This document shows positions 21,171 through 29,602 of a DNA stretch of 64,000 nucleotides, in pieces; position 1 is the first letter of the stretch, and the number at the start of each line of letters is the position of its first letter. A model generated the notes under the pieces. It did not search any database and was not told the origin of the DNA. It saw only the letters and a program-made list of their open reading frames with translations. Both the position numbers and the translations under genes were made by a program. Source of the stretch: Planctomycetota bacterium (GTDB lineage: Bacteria; Planctomycetota; UBA1135; UBA2386); assembly GCA_020851075.1 (NCBI GenBank), contig JADZDL010000248.1, forward strand, positions 1-64,000, given 5' to 3'.

Positions 21171-22154
21171 ATGCCCGCTGTGTCCCTGCGCCGCCACTCC
21201 ATAGCCTTCCTGCTGCTCGCCGGCGCGTGCTCGACGCCTCCCGCGGTCTCGACCGTCAAGGGCTATCGCGCATTCGCGGTCGGCTACCACGGCGAAGTCG
21301 TGGCGCTGGGGGCCGCGGAGCAGTTTCCAGAGCCAACGATCACCACGTCGACGAAGGAGGATGCCCGCCTCGTCACCGTGCGCACGACGATCGTGGAGAT
21401 GCCGATCGCGATCGCCGAGAAGTTCATGCCGGCGTTGCTCGAGAAGAACGCGAGCGAGCCTCTCACCGAACCCAGCAAGGCGCCGGCGACCACCCCGCCG
21501 GTCACGGATGGCGGCAACCCCAATGCCGCGGGCGGCAACCCGGGCCGCCTGCAACCGCGCAAGGTCGACGTTCCGCTGCAGGGGTTCGGCCAGGTGCCGG
21601 CTTCGCCGCCAGGCAAAGGCCCGGGCGCGCTGGCGACCATGCGCGGCGTGCACGCGGACCCGGCGGAACTCAAGAAGTCGCTGTCGCAGCTGTTTGCCAA
21701 CGGCCAGGCCCGCCTGCTCGGCGAACCCGAGATCTCGTGCGCGGAAGGCGCCGAAGCCGCGGTTTCGTGCCTCGACCAGACAGCGCTCGTGCAGCGTGTC
21801 GACCTCGTGCCAAGCGGCAACTCCGAGTTTGCCTTCGACTTCGCGGTCGACAGCGTGCAACACGGCACCTGGCTACAACTATCGCCACGCCGCGCCGCCA
21901 ACGGTGGAATGCAACTCGGCATCCGCCTGCAATTGCGCGAACTCATCCAACCGGTGCCCGTCGCGGAAACGCGATTTGGGCGCATTCATGTGCCCGCCGT
22001 GGCCATCCAGGACCTGCGCGCCATCGAGCCGATTGCCCCCAATGACGGGCTCGTGCTCGGCACGATGAGCGGCGGATCACCAGGCATGGTCGTGCTCGCG
22101 CTCGTTTTCATTCAAGCCGTGCCGGGCGGCAAGGGCACCTGGGTGCTGCCGTGA
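21171..22154 (+). CDS. lipoprotein with weak secretin-like C-terminal region
   Basis: This 327-residue protein begins 'RRHSIAFLLLAGACSTPP', a lipoprotein signal with an LAGAC lipobox. A low-complexity Pro/Gly/Asn linker spans about residues 95-150. The C-terminal half, 'QARLLGEPEISCAEGAEAAV' onward through 'GTWLQLSPRRAANGGMQLGI' and an ending with 'IAPNDGLVLGTMSGG', has the order of segments seen in bacterial secretin domains (Pro after a Leu-rich strand, a polar loop, a G-x-x-L-x-x-x-P strand, then a 'G.xLV(L/I)G' strand). The similarity is weak and it lacks the usual N-domains, so a full secretin is unlikely. It leads a co-directional run to 24872. Function unknown. Confidence 0.55.
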   Translation: MPAVSLRRHSIAFLLLAGACSTPPAVSTVKGYRAFAVGYHGEVVALGAAEQFPEPTITTSTKEDARLVTVRTTIVEMPIAIAEKFMPALLEKNASEPLTEPSKAPATTPPVTDGGNPNAAGGNPGRLQPRKVDVPLQGFGQVPASPPGKGPGALATMRGVHADPAELKKSLSQLFANGQARLLGEPEISCAEGAEAAVSCLDQTALVQRVDLVPSGNSEFAFDFAVDSVQHGTWLQLSPRRAANGGMQLGIRLQLRELIQPVPVAETRFGRIHVPAVAIQDLRAIEPIAPNDGLVLGTMSGGSPGMVVLALVFIQAVPGGKGTWVLP

Positions 22155-22164
22155 TCTTCTGCCG

Positions 22165-22983
22165 ATGAGCATCGCCGCGATCACCACCATCACGCGCAAC
22201 CTGTCCGAGTGGGCCGGCGCGGCCAACGAGAAGTTCCTGCGTACAGAGCAGGAACAGCAGCTCGAACGGCACCTCGGCGACCCGGCCAAACGCGCGCAGA
22301 TCCACGTTGCCGCGTGGATGCTGGGCACCTGGCACCTCGGCCACGGTTTCGTGCAGGTCATGAACGGCAACGGTCGCGGCTTCGACGAAGCCCGCATCGG
22401 CCAGAGCCTGCGGCGCTGTTCGCTGCTGCTGCGCCACACACACCACCAGCCAGTGCGCCGGGCCAGCAACCCGAAGCAGGCATTCTCGGTGATGCAGGGC
22501 GCGCTCACGGCCCTGCTCGGGCTCGCGCTCGCCGATCCGGGCGCCGAGGCGCTATACGACATCCTGCTCGCGCAACCGGACAGCACGTTTGGCGAAACGG
22601 ACCACCTGCCGCTGTTTGTGCGCGAACTGCTGCGAGTGCGAGCGGGCGACCGCCCCAACGTGGCTTCGCGACTCGGCCCGTACGAAGAGGTGTTCCGCCA
22701 CTGGACGGGCGACCAGCGCCTGCTCGCCCAGCACCTCGCGGCCGCGCTCGACGTGCACCTGCAGCAGGTTCGCGGCGCCGGATCCACCTTCGAGGATCCC
22801 CCTTGCCGGCTCTATCCCACAGAAGTGCTGGCGGTGCGCAATGTGAGAAAGTGGCTGTCGCTGCCGACTCCCAAGGTCGAACACCCGCTGATGTTCACCA
22901 ACCTCGTCACGATGCTGCCCGACGCCGCCTGGCCGCCGCACGACGTCGTGCAGAAGCTCGAACGCTCTCTTCGCACGCGCTGA
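22165..22983 (+). CDS. conserved hypothetical protein, helical
   Basis: I do not recognise this 272-residue protein. It has no signal peptide or membrane segment and is mostly predicted helix, with Leu/Ala/Arg-rich segments such as 'LRRCSLLLRHTHHQPVRRAS' and a Pro-rich C-terminal part. It lies 10 bp after the lipoprotein gene and ends 8 bp before the kinase-like gene, so it sits inside an apparent operon with an LPS-kinase-like protein and a methyltransferase. That context suggests an envelope role, but nothing in the sequence shows it. Cytoplasmic by default. Confidence 0.6.
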   Translation: MSIAAITTITRNLSEWAGAANEKFLRTEQEQQLERHLGDPAKRAQIHVAAWMLGTWHLGHGFVQVMNGNGRGFDEARIGQSLRRCSLLLRHTHHQPVRRASNPKQAFSVMQGALTALLGLALADPGAEALYDILLAQPDSTFGETDHLPLFVRELLRVRAGDRPNVASRLGPYEEVFRHWTGDQRLLAQHLAAALDVHLQQVRGAGSTFEDPPCRLYPTEVLAVRNVRKWLSLPTPKVEHPLMFTNLVTMLPDAAWPPHDVVQKLERSLRTR

Positions 22984-22991
22984 GGCTCGCA

Positions 22992-23789
22992 GTGTTCTCC
23001 CTCCAGGAACTCAACCGCCTCGCTGCGCAAAGTCGGGTCGTGCTCAAGCAGGAACCGGCGACGACCGTCGAAGTGCTCGGCCAGGGCCCGGACGCCGTCG
23101 TGCGCAAGGTCTACCGCAATCGCGGCACCCGGTGGCTGCAGTCGTTCGGACGCCGCAGCCGCGCCGAACGCGAATACGACAACCTGCGCGCCGTCGAACG
23201 CACCGGCAGCGCGTGCACACGCGCCCTCGGCTGGTCCGCAAGGCGGCGGCTGCTCTGCATCGAAGAATCGACCCTGATCACCCAGTTCGTTCCGTCGAGC
23301 ACACCGCTCAAGCAGGTCCTCGCCAACCTGCCGCGCGGCGGCTCAGCACCCGAGAGGCGCCTGCTGGCTGCGGCGGCAGGCCAACTGCTGGCAACCTTGC
23401 ACCGCGGCGGCTTTCTCTGGTGCACCCCGATGCCGCGCAACATCCTGGTGCTCGGCGCCCCCGCACAAGGCCAGCTGGCCGTCTGCGACACCCCCGCCGG
23501 CATCGACTTCGGGCGATCGATCCGCGGCACCGCGCTCAGCACGATCGACCTGTTTGATGCCGCGTTCTCGCCGAGCCGCCGGCGCGACTTCTCGGCCACC
23601 GAGCGGTTCCGCTGGCTGCTGGCCTACTGCGCGGGGGACCGCCAGGAAGTGCGACGACTCTGGCGAATTGTGGCACCACGCAGCGTTTTCGCCCACGATG
23701 CGCGGCGCGCCCTCGCGATGTTCTGGCACACGTATATCCTTCTGCCCCTGCGGCGCCGCCGCAGCCACCCGCAGCAATCCGCGACATGA
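22992..23789 (+). CDS. WaaP/Kdo-kinase-like protein with degraded catalytic loop
   Basis: This 265-residue protein has the layout of the lipopolysaccharide kinase (Kdo/WaaP) group. An N-lobe with a candidate ATP-binding Lys in 'AVVRKVYRN' and an alphaC Glu in 'AEREYDNL' is followed by a C-lobe with 'LLATLHRGGFLW' and a DFG-like 'GIDFGRSIRG'. Aligned by eye, the catalytic loop normally read as GxxHRDLHxxNIL appears here as 'GFLWCTPMPRNIL': the Asn is kept but the catalytic Asp has become Thr and the His has become Trp. It may be a pseudokinase or an atypical kinase. GTG start, with GAGG seven bases upstream; its stop overlaps the methyltransferase ATG as ATGA. Likely cytoplasmic face of the inner membrane. 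Confidence 0.65.
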   Translation: MFSLQELNRLAAQSRVVLKQEPATTVEVLGQGPDAVVRKVYRNRGTRWLQSFGRRSRAEREYDNLRAVERTGSACTRALGWSARRRLLCIEESTLITQFVPSSTPLKQVLANLPRGGSAPERRLLAAAAGQLLATLHRGGFLWCTPMPRNILVLGAPAQGQLAVCDTPAGIDFGRSIRGTALSTIDLFDAAFSPSRRRDFSATERFRWLLAYCAGDRQEVRRLWRIVAPRSVFAHDARRALAMFWHTYILLPLRRRRSHPQQSAT

Positions 23790-24445
23790 CCGACCTTCAC
23801 AACCCGATGCAGCAGAGCAAGCTGCACAACTACAACAGCACACGCGGCGCCGAGTCCTACAAGGCCGACTACACCAACAAGCTGCACCGCAAGTGGTCCG
23901 ACAAGCGCGAACGCGCGCTGCTGACCCGGTACTTCGCCGAGATCGGCCACGTCGGCACCATTCTCGACCTGCCGTGCGGCCACGGCCGCTTGTCGGACCT
24001 GCTGAAGAACAAGTGCGACAAACTCATCGAAGCCGACTGGTCGTTCACGATGGTCTCGCTCAACCAGCGCGACCATGGCCGCGATTCCCGCAGCTACTTC
24101 CGCGCCTCCGCCCTCGAGATTCCACTGCCGGACAAGAGTGTCGACGTGGTGGTCAGCTTCCGCCTCTCGCACCACCTCGAGACCTCCGAACTGCGCGAAC
24201 GCCATCTGCGCGAGCTGTTCCGCACGGCAAAGAAGACCGTCGTCGTCACGTGGTTCTCGGCCACCTCGCTGAAGAACCTGCTGCGCGAGGTGCGTGTCAA
24301 GTTGACCGGCAAGAAGCCCAAGAACGTGCTGCGCAACGAACGTGTGCGGGCGATCGCCGCCGAATGCGGCTTCGAACAACAACGCGCAAAACCACTGTTC
24401 CGCATCGGCAGCGGCCACGTGCTCGGCATGTTCACGCGGCGCTGA
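23786..24445 (+). CDS. class I SAM-dependent methyltransferase
   Basis: This 219-residue protein is a compact Rossmann methyltransferase. Motif I is 'ILDLPCGHGRLSDLL' near residue 59, followed by an acidic 'LIEADWSFTM' segment (motif II), 'RASALEIPLPDKSVDVVVSF' (motifs III-IV) and 'SHHLETSELRERHLREL'. This is the Methyltransf_11 type. It overlaps the kinase-like gene by ATGA and is followed one base later by a small membrane protein, so it belongs to the same transcript. Small-molecule or envelope glycolipid methylation is plausible from context; substrate unknown. Cytoplasmic. Confidence 0.8.
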   Translation: MTDLHNPMQQSKLHNYNSTRGAESYKADYTNKLHRKWSDKRERALLTRYFAEIGHVGTILDLPCGHGRLSDLLKNKCDKLIEADWSFTMVSLNQRDHGRDSRSYFRASALEIPLPDKSVDVVVSFRLSHHLETSELRERHLRELFRTAKKTVVVTWFSATSLKNLLREVRVKLTGKKPKNVLRNERVRAIAAECGFEQQRAKPLFRIGSGHVLGMFTRR

Positions 24446-24446
24446 G

Positions 24447-24872
24447 ATGGCGATCGAGCCACCAGCCCTGCCGTTCGCTGTTCAGCGCATCGTCTACTTC
24501 GCGCTGATCATGAGCATGCTTTGCTATGCGGTCGTGCCGGCCGTCGTGCTCCAGCAGAATGGCGGCAAAGGGCTCGCCGAAGTGCCACTGCCGATGCTCG
24601 ACACGGTGGCGATAACGCTCGGTGCTGCGCTGGGAGTCGCCGCCATCTTCGTTCGCGGCAAGCTGCACACCGTAGCCGCGGCCCTGGCCGGCGCAGCGCG
24701 AGCCAGAGCCCTGTTCCGCGCCACGCTGGTGCCGTTGGCGATGATCGAAGCGGGCTGCCTCCTAGGCCTCACGGCCTGGTTGATGAATGGCAACCCGGTG
24801 CCAGGGCTCGTCGTCGCGCTGGTGCTGTTGTCGCTCGCGATCCTGATCGTGCCACTGCGCGATCCGGCCTGA
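24447..24872 (+). CDS. small integral membrane protein
   Basis: This 141-residue protein has four predicted transmembrane helices: 'FALIMSMLCYAVVPAVVL', 'VAITLGAALGVAAIFV', 'ATLVPLAMIEAGCLLGLTAW' and 'LVVALVLLSLAILIV'. I recognise no family. The ATG at 24447 follows the methyltransferase stop by one base, making it the last gene of the 21.2-24.9 kb co-directional run. A hairpin follows immediately. It may help the upstream enzymes work at the membrane, which is inference from position. Confidence 0.6.
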   Translation: MAIEPPALPFAVQRIVYFALIMSMLCYAVVPAVVLQQNGGKGLAEVPLPMLDTVAITLGAALGVAAIFVRGKLHTVAAALAGAARARALFRATLVPLAMIEAGCLLGLTAWLMNGNPVPGLVVALVLLSLAILIVPLRDPA

Positions 24873-24889
24873 CGACACCAGCACTTGCG

Positions 24890-24913
24890 CCCCGCGCGCT
24901 GCACTGCGCGGGG
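24890..24913. terminator. bidirectional hairpin between convergent genes
   Basis: A perfect 8-bp GC stem (CCCCGCGC paired with GCGCGGGG) with an 8-base loop lies in the 58-bp gap between the convergent membrane-protein gene (end 24872) and the secreted-protein gene (end 24931). Its position suits a shared terminator; no T-tract is present. Confidence 0.5.
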
Positions 24914-24930
24914 ACGCCATCGGCTTCGAA

Positions 24931-26694
24931 CTAGAGCGTGCCGAGCAGCACCTGCAGACCGTTCGACGTGATCACGCCGGCCGGATTCTCAGGGTTGCTG
25001 GTCTCGAGCTCAAACGCCTGCACGAAGACCTGCACGCCGGCATAACCGACGGGCCACGTGAAGGAGAACCCACCCGTTGGCGAACTGAACACCAAGGGGC
25101 CAAACGACGTCATGCTGCCCGGGAACGGCAGGTAACCCGAACAACCAGGCGCCGGCAGGCCGTAGCTCGTGAGCGGCGTGCCCGCGAGATCCTGACCGAA
25201 GCTGGCCTGCATGAGCGTGACTCCCGGCGAGCGGATGTTGCTGACCGTGTAGGTGACGGGGTTGCCCATGATCGGACGCGCCGACGTGCTCAGGGTGAGC
25301 GGACCGAGTTCGGTAGCCGTCTGCACGACCGAGGCCGTGAGATCGTAGTTGCCACCATCGAATGCGCCGCCGCCCTTCGAGAAGCCAGTGAGCGCGCCAC
25401 CACCGCTGCTGTCCGAATCGTTGACCAGGGTCTGGTACCGAAGCTCGAACGCGTCCGCACCACCGCCGTCGATGAGTGCAATCTGGAACGTCGACGTCAG
25501 CTGCGGCACCGAAGGCGTCGTCTGGAAACACGGCACCCCGAGCCAGGTGATCAGGAACACGCTGGGATTGCTCGGGTCGACCTCGGCGTAGACGTTGGCG
25601 ATGTTGGTGGCGCCATCAGGCAGAAGGTCCTGCAGCGACGCGCAGATGCGTGCATGCGTGGCGTTCAGCAAGGCCGCCGCGGTCGGCGTGTTGATCGAGC
25701 CTGGGGCCGCCGCACCGCCGAGAGCAATGCTGCCGTTCGAGTCGACGTAGATCGTGGACGTGCTGCCACCTGGATAGTCAAACGTGAACGGCAAGGTGAT
25801 CGCCGCGCTGACGACGTCATCGCCGAGTGCCAGGCCCGTGGTCGTCGGCGCAACGATGGTTGCGCCCGGCACCGTGACCGCCGTGTGGCCGCCGCTGCCA
25901 TTCGAGAACACCTGCACGGTGTTGCCAGAGAGGTCGTTCGTGCTCAACGGGTATGCGCCCGGGAACGCCTCGTACCAGGAACTGGCAATTGTGTAACAGC
26001 CAGTGCCGTACGGGTCGTGCTTGGCAACGCCCGGCGGAATGGAGTAACCAAACCGCACGGCTGGGCAGAACGCGGACACGGCGCCCGTGGTTGCCGTCGT
26101 GGCGGCTGCAAACAGCACACGCACCGAACTGCACTTGTGCGTCGCGATGCTATTGGCGGAGACGATGTGCAGCGCCGCTGGAGCCGGCGATGGGACGGTG
26201 TCGATGTAGAGTTCGACAAGCAGGTCCTGCCCGAGGCTCGGATCGAAGAGGAACGGCGTCTGCAGCGGGATGTTGATCAGGTAGTCGTTGATAGGCGTGC
26301 CACCCGTCGATGTCCCCACGGTGACTGGCCCAACGAAGTTTGGCGTCGTGGGGAACGAGGCGGAACGATTGTTGGCGAAGGTCACATCAATGGCCGCATA
26401 GTCCGTCGCGGCATAACCGACCGACACCTGCACATTCGGATAGACACCGTTGCCTTCCACGAACGTGGCACCGATGCGGTATTCGATGCTGTTGATCTGC
26501 ACAGGCGAGAACACGCCCTGACTCGTGAACGTCGAGGTGTCGTAGACCGCCTGATTGCGCGTCTGCACTTCGCGCCAGATGTTCTGCGTCCAACTGGGAT
26601 CCCCCGCTGCGGCAGCAGGAGGAACAACCAGGGTCTGCGCGACCGCCGTCGCCGACATCAGGAGAATTACGCTGAGTTTCGAGAGAGCTTGCAT
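24931..26694 (-). CDS. large secreted beta-rich protein with C-terminal sorting-type domain
   Basis: This 587-residue protein has the signal peptide 'MQALSKLSVILLMSATAVAQ' and AAGGA a few bases upstream of the ATG. Residues ~25-220 are beta-rich. A 'YGTGCYTIASSWYEAFPGAY' motif at ~225 opens a second module. Residues ~265-440 resemble a nidogen-like (NIDO) domain with 'GGSTSTIYVDSNGSIALGG' and 'VDPSNPSVFLITWLGVPCF'. The C-terminus ('YGLPAPGCSGYLPFPGSM' through 'ELETSNPENPAGVITSNG') is a version of the module that ends several secreted proteins here. Family knowledge of this last part is limited; it may mediate cell-surface sorting. Extracellular; function unknown. Confidence 0.75.
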   Translation of the reverse strand: MQALSKLSVILLMSATAVAQTLVVPPAAAAGDPSWTQNIWREVQTRNQAVYDTSTFTSQGVFSPVQINSIEYRIGATFVEGNGVYPNVQVSVGYAATDYAAIDVTFANNRSASFPTTPNFVGPVTVGTSTGGTPINDYLINIPLQTPFLFDPSLGQDLLVELYIDTVPSPAPAALHIVSANSIATHKCSSVRVLFAAATTATTGAVSAFCPAVRFGYSIPPGVAKHDPYGTGCYTIASSWYEAFPGAYPLSTNDLSGNTVQVFSNGSGGHTAVTVPGATIVAPTTTGLALGDDVVSAAITLPFTFDYPGGSTSTIYVDSNGSIALGGAAAPGSINTPTAAALLNATHARICASLQDLLPDGATNIANVYAEVDPSNPSVFLITWLGVPCFQTTPSVPQLTSTFQIALIDGGGADAFELRYQTLVNDSDSSGGGALTGFSKGGGAFDGGNYDLTASVVQTATELGPLTLSTSARPIMGNPVTYTVSNIRSPGVTLMQASFGQDLAGTPLTSYGLPAPGCSGYLPFPGSMTSFGPLVFSSPTGGFSFTWPVGYAGVQVFVQAFELETSNPENPAGVITSNGLQVLLGTL

Positions 26695-26885
26695 GAGGAT
26701 TCCTTACGCAAAGGGAGGGTCACTGTCCGTGACCAGAAAACGCACCCAGGCATGACCGTGGTGCGCGGCGCGGCACGCTAGGCGCGTTCGCGAATCCCGC
26801 AACCCCATCCCTTCGCCACACCCAGACACCGCGCGCACCACCACCCATGGCGCATTTCCGCGGTGTCACACGCCGTCGCCCGACT

Positions 26886-28118
26886 CTACGCGCGAAACAT
26901 GACGCCGGTTCGCAAACAGGCACACAGTTCTTCCTGCATTCCGGCAATCGTTGCCGCATCGGGACTCGTGCCGATGGCCTGCAGTATGCGGCGTGCAAGT
27001 GGACCACGCGTGAGGATCGCCTCGAGTGCGCCCTTCACTTCCGGGTCAAACACCTCGCTGCCAGGAACAACTCCAGAGGCGAGTTTGCGCCAAACGTCGA
27101 TCGCACGCTGTGGCGCGGTAGATAGCCCCAAAGCCAGCAACAGGCCCGGGTGTTCGATCACCGCCTCGTCGCCATCCTTGGCGACGCTCCACAAGACGTC
27201 CGCAAGTTCCTCCGTGGGCAGATCGGCTAGCGCCGACAGACTGCACCACCGCTCTTCGCACAGTGCGCGCAAGACCGCGACGACGAGCGAACAGATGGCG
27301 AGATCGGCTGCGGGATTTTCCTGCACGTCGAGCACGCGGATCTCCAACGCGTCGCGGAAGAACTTCGCCACCACGCCGCGCGAGTTCAGCCACTCTTCGC
27401 GCAACAACTGGTCGGGATCCAAGGGTGCGATGTCGCGCCAGGTCGGTTCGAGGATCTCCGCAAAATACTGGGCGCGCGTCGTCACCGGCTCCGGCACGAC
27501 GAGTCCCGCGATGCGCGGCACGCGCGCCTGGTTGTGGCGATAGACCTGCAGTCGCCAATCGAGCCAACCCGTGAACCTACCATCACAGAACGGCGAACTC
27601 GCAGCGAGCGCCGGCAGCAGCGGTAACAAAGCCCTGGCGGCGAGGTGCAAACGGCCAAACTCGTCGTCGTTGGCAAACGGCAGGTTCAGGTGGCAACTCT
27701 GCAGATTGGACCAGCCGTGCCCCCGACAATCGAAGATGCGGTCGTAGGCGCCGTAGACCTCGGCGTAGTCGTGCGGCCAGCGCTGGAACTCGCGCTGCGG
27801 ATCCATCGTCGCGTGCATGCCGCCGGGCAGCAGCGCGGCCCCCATCGGCAACAACGCCGCATCGAGCCGCTGCAGGGACCGCTGGAACTCACGCGCAACG
27901 CCGCGCAACGTCGGCGCCGGGCCGTTGGTCTTCAGTTCGACGACGTGCAGCGCCAGCTCGTTGGACCACGAGATCGCACCATCGTCGAAGTCACCGACGT
28001 AGCTGCCGGCGAAGTGCTTCAACAACTCGTCCACGATCGGCCGCACCTTCCTGGAGGCGCGATCGACGACCATGTACTCGAGCTCGATGCCGTAGCCGCC
28101 CCAGAGACCGAGCGTCAT
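26886..28118 (-). CDS. glutamate-cysteine ligase family 2 (GCS2)-type carboxylate-amine ligase
   Basis: This protein of about 410 residues has GCS2/YbdK-type motifs: 'GYGIELEYMVVD' near the N-terminus (metal/ATP ligands), 'ELALHVVELKTNGP', 'SNLQSCHLNLPFANDDEFGR' and an Arg-rich 'RVLDVQENPAADLAICSLVV'. Such enzymes join a glutamate gamma-carboxylate, or a similar carboxylate, to an amine using ATP. The ATG at 28118 overlaps the stop of the RimK-like gene (ATGA); a TTG four codons earlier is less likely. Together with the upstream RimK-like ligase and C39 peptidase it forms a predicted amidoligase locus, so the substrate is probably a peptide or amino-acid conjugate rather than classical glutathione (inference from context). 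Confidence 0.85.
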   Translation of the reverse strand: MTLGLWGGYGIELEYMVVDRASRKVRPIVDELLKHFAGSYVGDFDDGAISWSNELALHVVELKTNGPAPTLRGVAREFQRSLQRLDAALLPMGAALLPGGMHATMDPQREFQRWPHDYAEVYGAYDRIFDCRGHGWSNLQSCHLNLPFANDDEFGRLHLAARALLPLLPALAASSPFCDGRFTGWLDWRLQVYRHNQARVPRIAGLVVPEPVTTRAQYFAEILEPTWRDIAPLDPDQLLREEWLNSRGVVAKFFRDALEIRVLDVQENPAADLAICSLVVAVLRALCEERWCSLSALADLPTEELADVLWSVAKDGDEAVIEHPGLLLALGLSTAPQRAIDVWRKLASGVVPGSEVFDPEVKGALEAILTRGPLARRILQAIGTSPDAATIAGMQEELCACLRTGVMFRA

Positions 28119-29596
28119 GCCGAACCCCAACCACGATGGCGCGCGGTCACGCGAGCGAAGAAGGTTCGCATGATGCGCAGGTAGAGATCGTCACCGATCA
28201 CCTCGTCCTCGAAGCCGGCGTCGATATTCGGGTTGTCGTTGACCTCGATCATGTAGACCTTGCCACCGACCTCCTTGAGATCGACGCCGTAGAGGCCCTT
28301 GCCGACGTGATTGGCGGCCTTCAGCGCCGTCTTCACGACCTTGGTCGGCGCCATCTCGACGGGAATCGTCTCGGCGCGGCCAACGTCCTCCTTCTTGCCA
28401 CCTGCGTCGCGCTTGAGGATCTGCCAGTGGTTGTCGGCCATGTAATAGCGGCACGCAAACAACGGCTGACCGTCGAGCACGCCGATGCGCCAGTCGAACT
28501 CCGTGGGCACGAAACCCTGGGCAATCACGAGGTCGGACTTCTCCAACATCGCTTCGACCTGCGTGTTGAGCTCCTCCGGCGTCGACACCTTCTTCACGCC
28601 GGCGGAGAACGAACTGTCTGGCTGCTTGAGCACGCAGGGCAGGCCAAGGCGCGACACCAGGTCATCGACGTTGCCGCGATGCACGATCATCGTATTTGGC
28701 ACGAGAATGTCCTGCTGGTCCGCCATTTCGGCGAGGAACACCTTGTTGGAGCAGCGCAGGATCGACGCCGGGTCATCCATCACGACGAGGCCAAGCGCCT
28801 CGGCACGACAGGCAAAACGGAACGTGTGATGGTTGACACTCGTCGTCTCGCGGATGAACAGCGCATCAAACTCGCCGATGCGCGGATAGTCCTCCTGTTG
28901 GATAAACTCGACGTTGAAGCCGACGTCTTCGCCGGCCTTCTGGAACTTCTGCAGCGCCTTCTTGTTGGAGGGCGGTTCCGGCATCTCCGGATCCACGAGG
29001 ATCGCCAGGTCGTACGGCCGCTGCGCGCGCTTCTGCGGCCGCGTGTAGGCCTTCTGCAGGAAGTCCGTCGTCGCCTCCTCGGCGAAATGAGCATGCCCGG
29101 CCGGGATGTCGTCGATCGCCATCGGCTTCAGGCCTTCGAGCCGCCCGCGCAGGGTCTTCTCGCTCTTGACGAAGGTAGCTTGCAGGTAGGGGCTCGGGAA
29201 CATGCGAAACAAGGCGTTCGCGAGCCGTTCGTGCCGCTGCGCCATATTGCGCCCGAAATAGACGCTGAGCACATACTCGGCGCTGTGCACCTTGCTCAAG
29301 GACTCGTCGATGATCTCCTGCAGATCGCTGCCGGCGATGACCGCGATCGCGCGGTCCTTCATGTTCTGGATCGTCTCGATGCTGGGCATCGGCTTGTGAC
29401 CGCGCGCGTCGGCGAGCAAGGACACGTAATAGCCGATCTTCTGGTAGCCGAGCGACCGGCACAGGTTGATCAGGCGCACCTTCTCCCAAGTCGTATAGGA
29501 GGGGTGCGTCAGGTATTTGCGGGCGGCGACGATCTCGACACCATCCTGCGAGAACGACCACTCCTTGGGGTCGTTGACGACAACTAGATTACGCAT
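28115..29596 (-). CDS. RimK-like ATP-grasp amidoligase with RLAN N-terminal domain
   Basis: This 493-residue protein has an N-terminal ~190-residue region beginning 'MRNLVVVNDPKEWSFSQDGV' that matches the RLAN domain found only in front of certain RimK-like ligases. It is followed by an ATP-grasp domain: 'LPCVLKQPDSSFSAGVKKV' (ATP Lys and glycine-rich loop), 'FDWRIGVLDGQPLFACRYYM' and the Mg-binding 'YMIEVNDNPNIDAGFED'. RimK-type enzymes form amide bonds, often adding glutamates to a C-terminus. A six-base gap to the C39 gene and an ATGA overlap with GCS2 show tight coupling. Cytoplasmic. The product of this ligase group is not established, to my knowledge. Confidence 0.88.
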   Translation of the reverse strand: MRNLVVVNDPKEWSFSQDGVEIVAARKYLTHPSYTTWEKVRLINLCRSLGYQKIGYYVSLLADARGHKPMPSIETIQNMKDRAIAVIAGSDLQEIIDESLSKVHSAEYVLSVYFGRNMAQRHERLANALFRMFPSPYLQATFVKSEKTLRGRLEGLKPMAIDDIPAGHAHFAEEATTDFLQKAYTRPQKRAQRPYDLAILVDPEMPEPPSNKKALQKFQKAGEDVGFNVEFIQQEDYPRIGEFDALFIRETTSVNHHTFRFACRAEALGLVVMDDPASILRCSNKVFLAEMADQQDILVPNTMIVHRGNVDDLVSRLGLPCVLKQPDSSFSAGVKKVSTPEELNTQVEAMLEKSDLVIAQGFVPTEFDWRIGVLDGQPLFACRYYMADNHWQILKRDAGGKKEDVGRAETIPVEMAPTKVVKTALKAANHVGKGLYGVDLKEVGGKVYMIEVNDNPNIDAGFEDEVIGDDLYLRIMRTFFARVTARHRGWGSA

Positions 29597-29602
29597 GGAA
29601 CT

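Noticed and set aside
18174-21863. A minus-strand open frame of about 1230 codons across several genes
   Set aside because: It runs through an intergenic region and across genes on both strands, and reads as Arg/Ala/Gly-rich low complexity. The plus-strand signal peptide and repeat structure, and the DUF1549 motifs on another frame, are the real coding signals.
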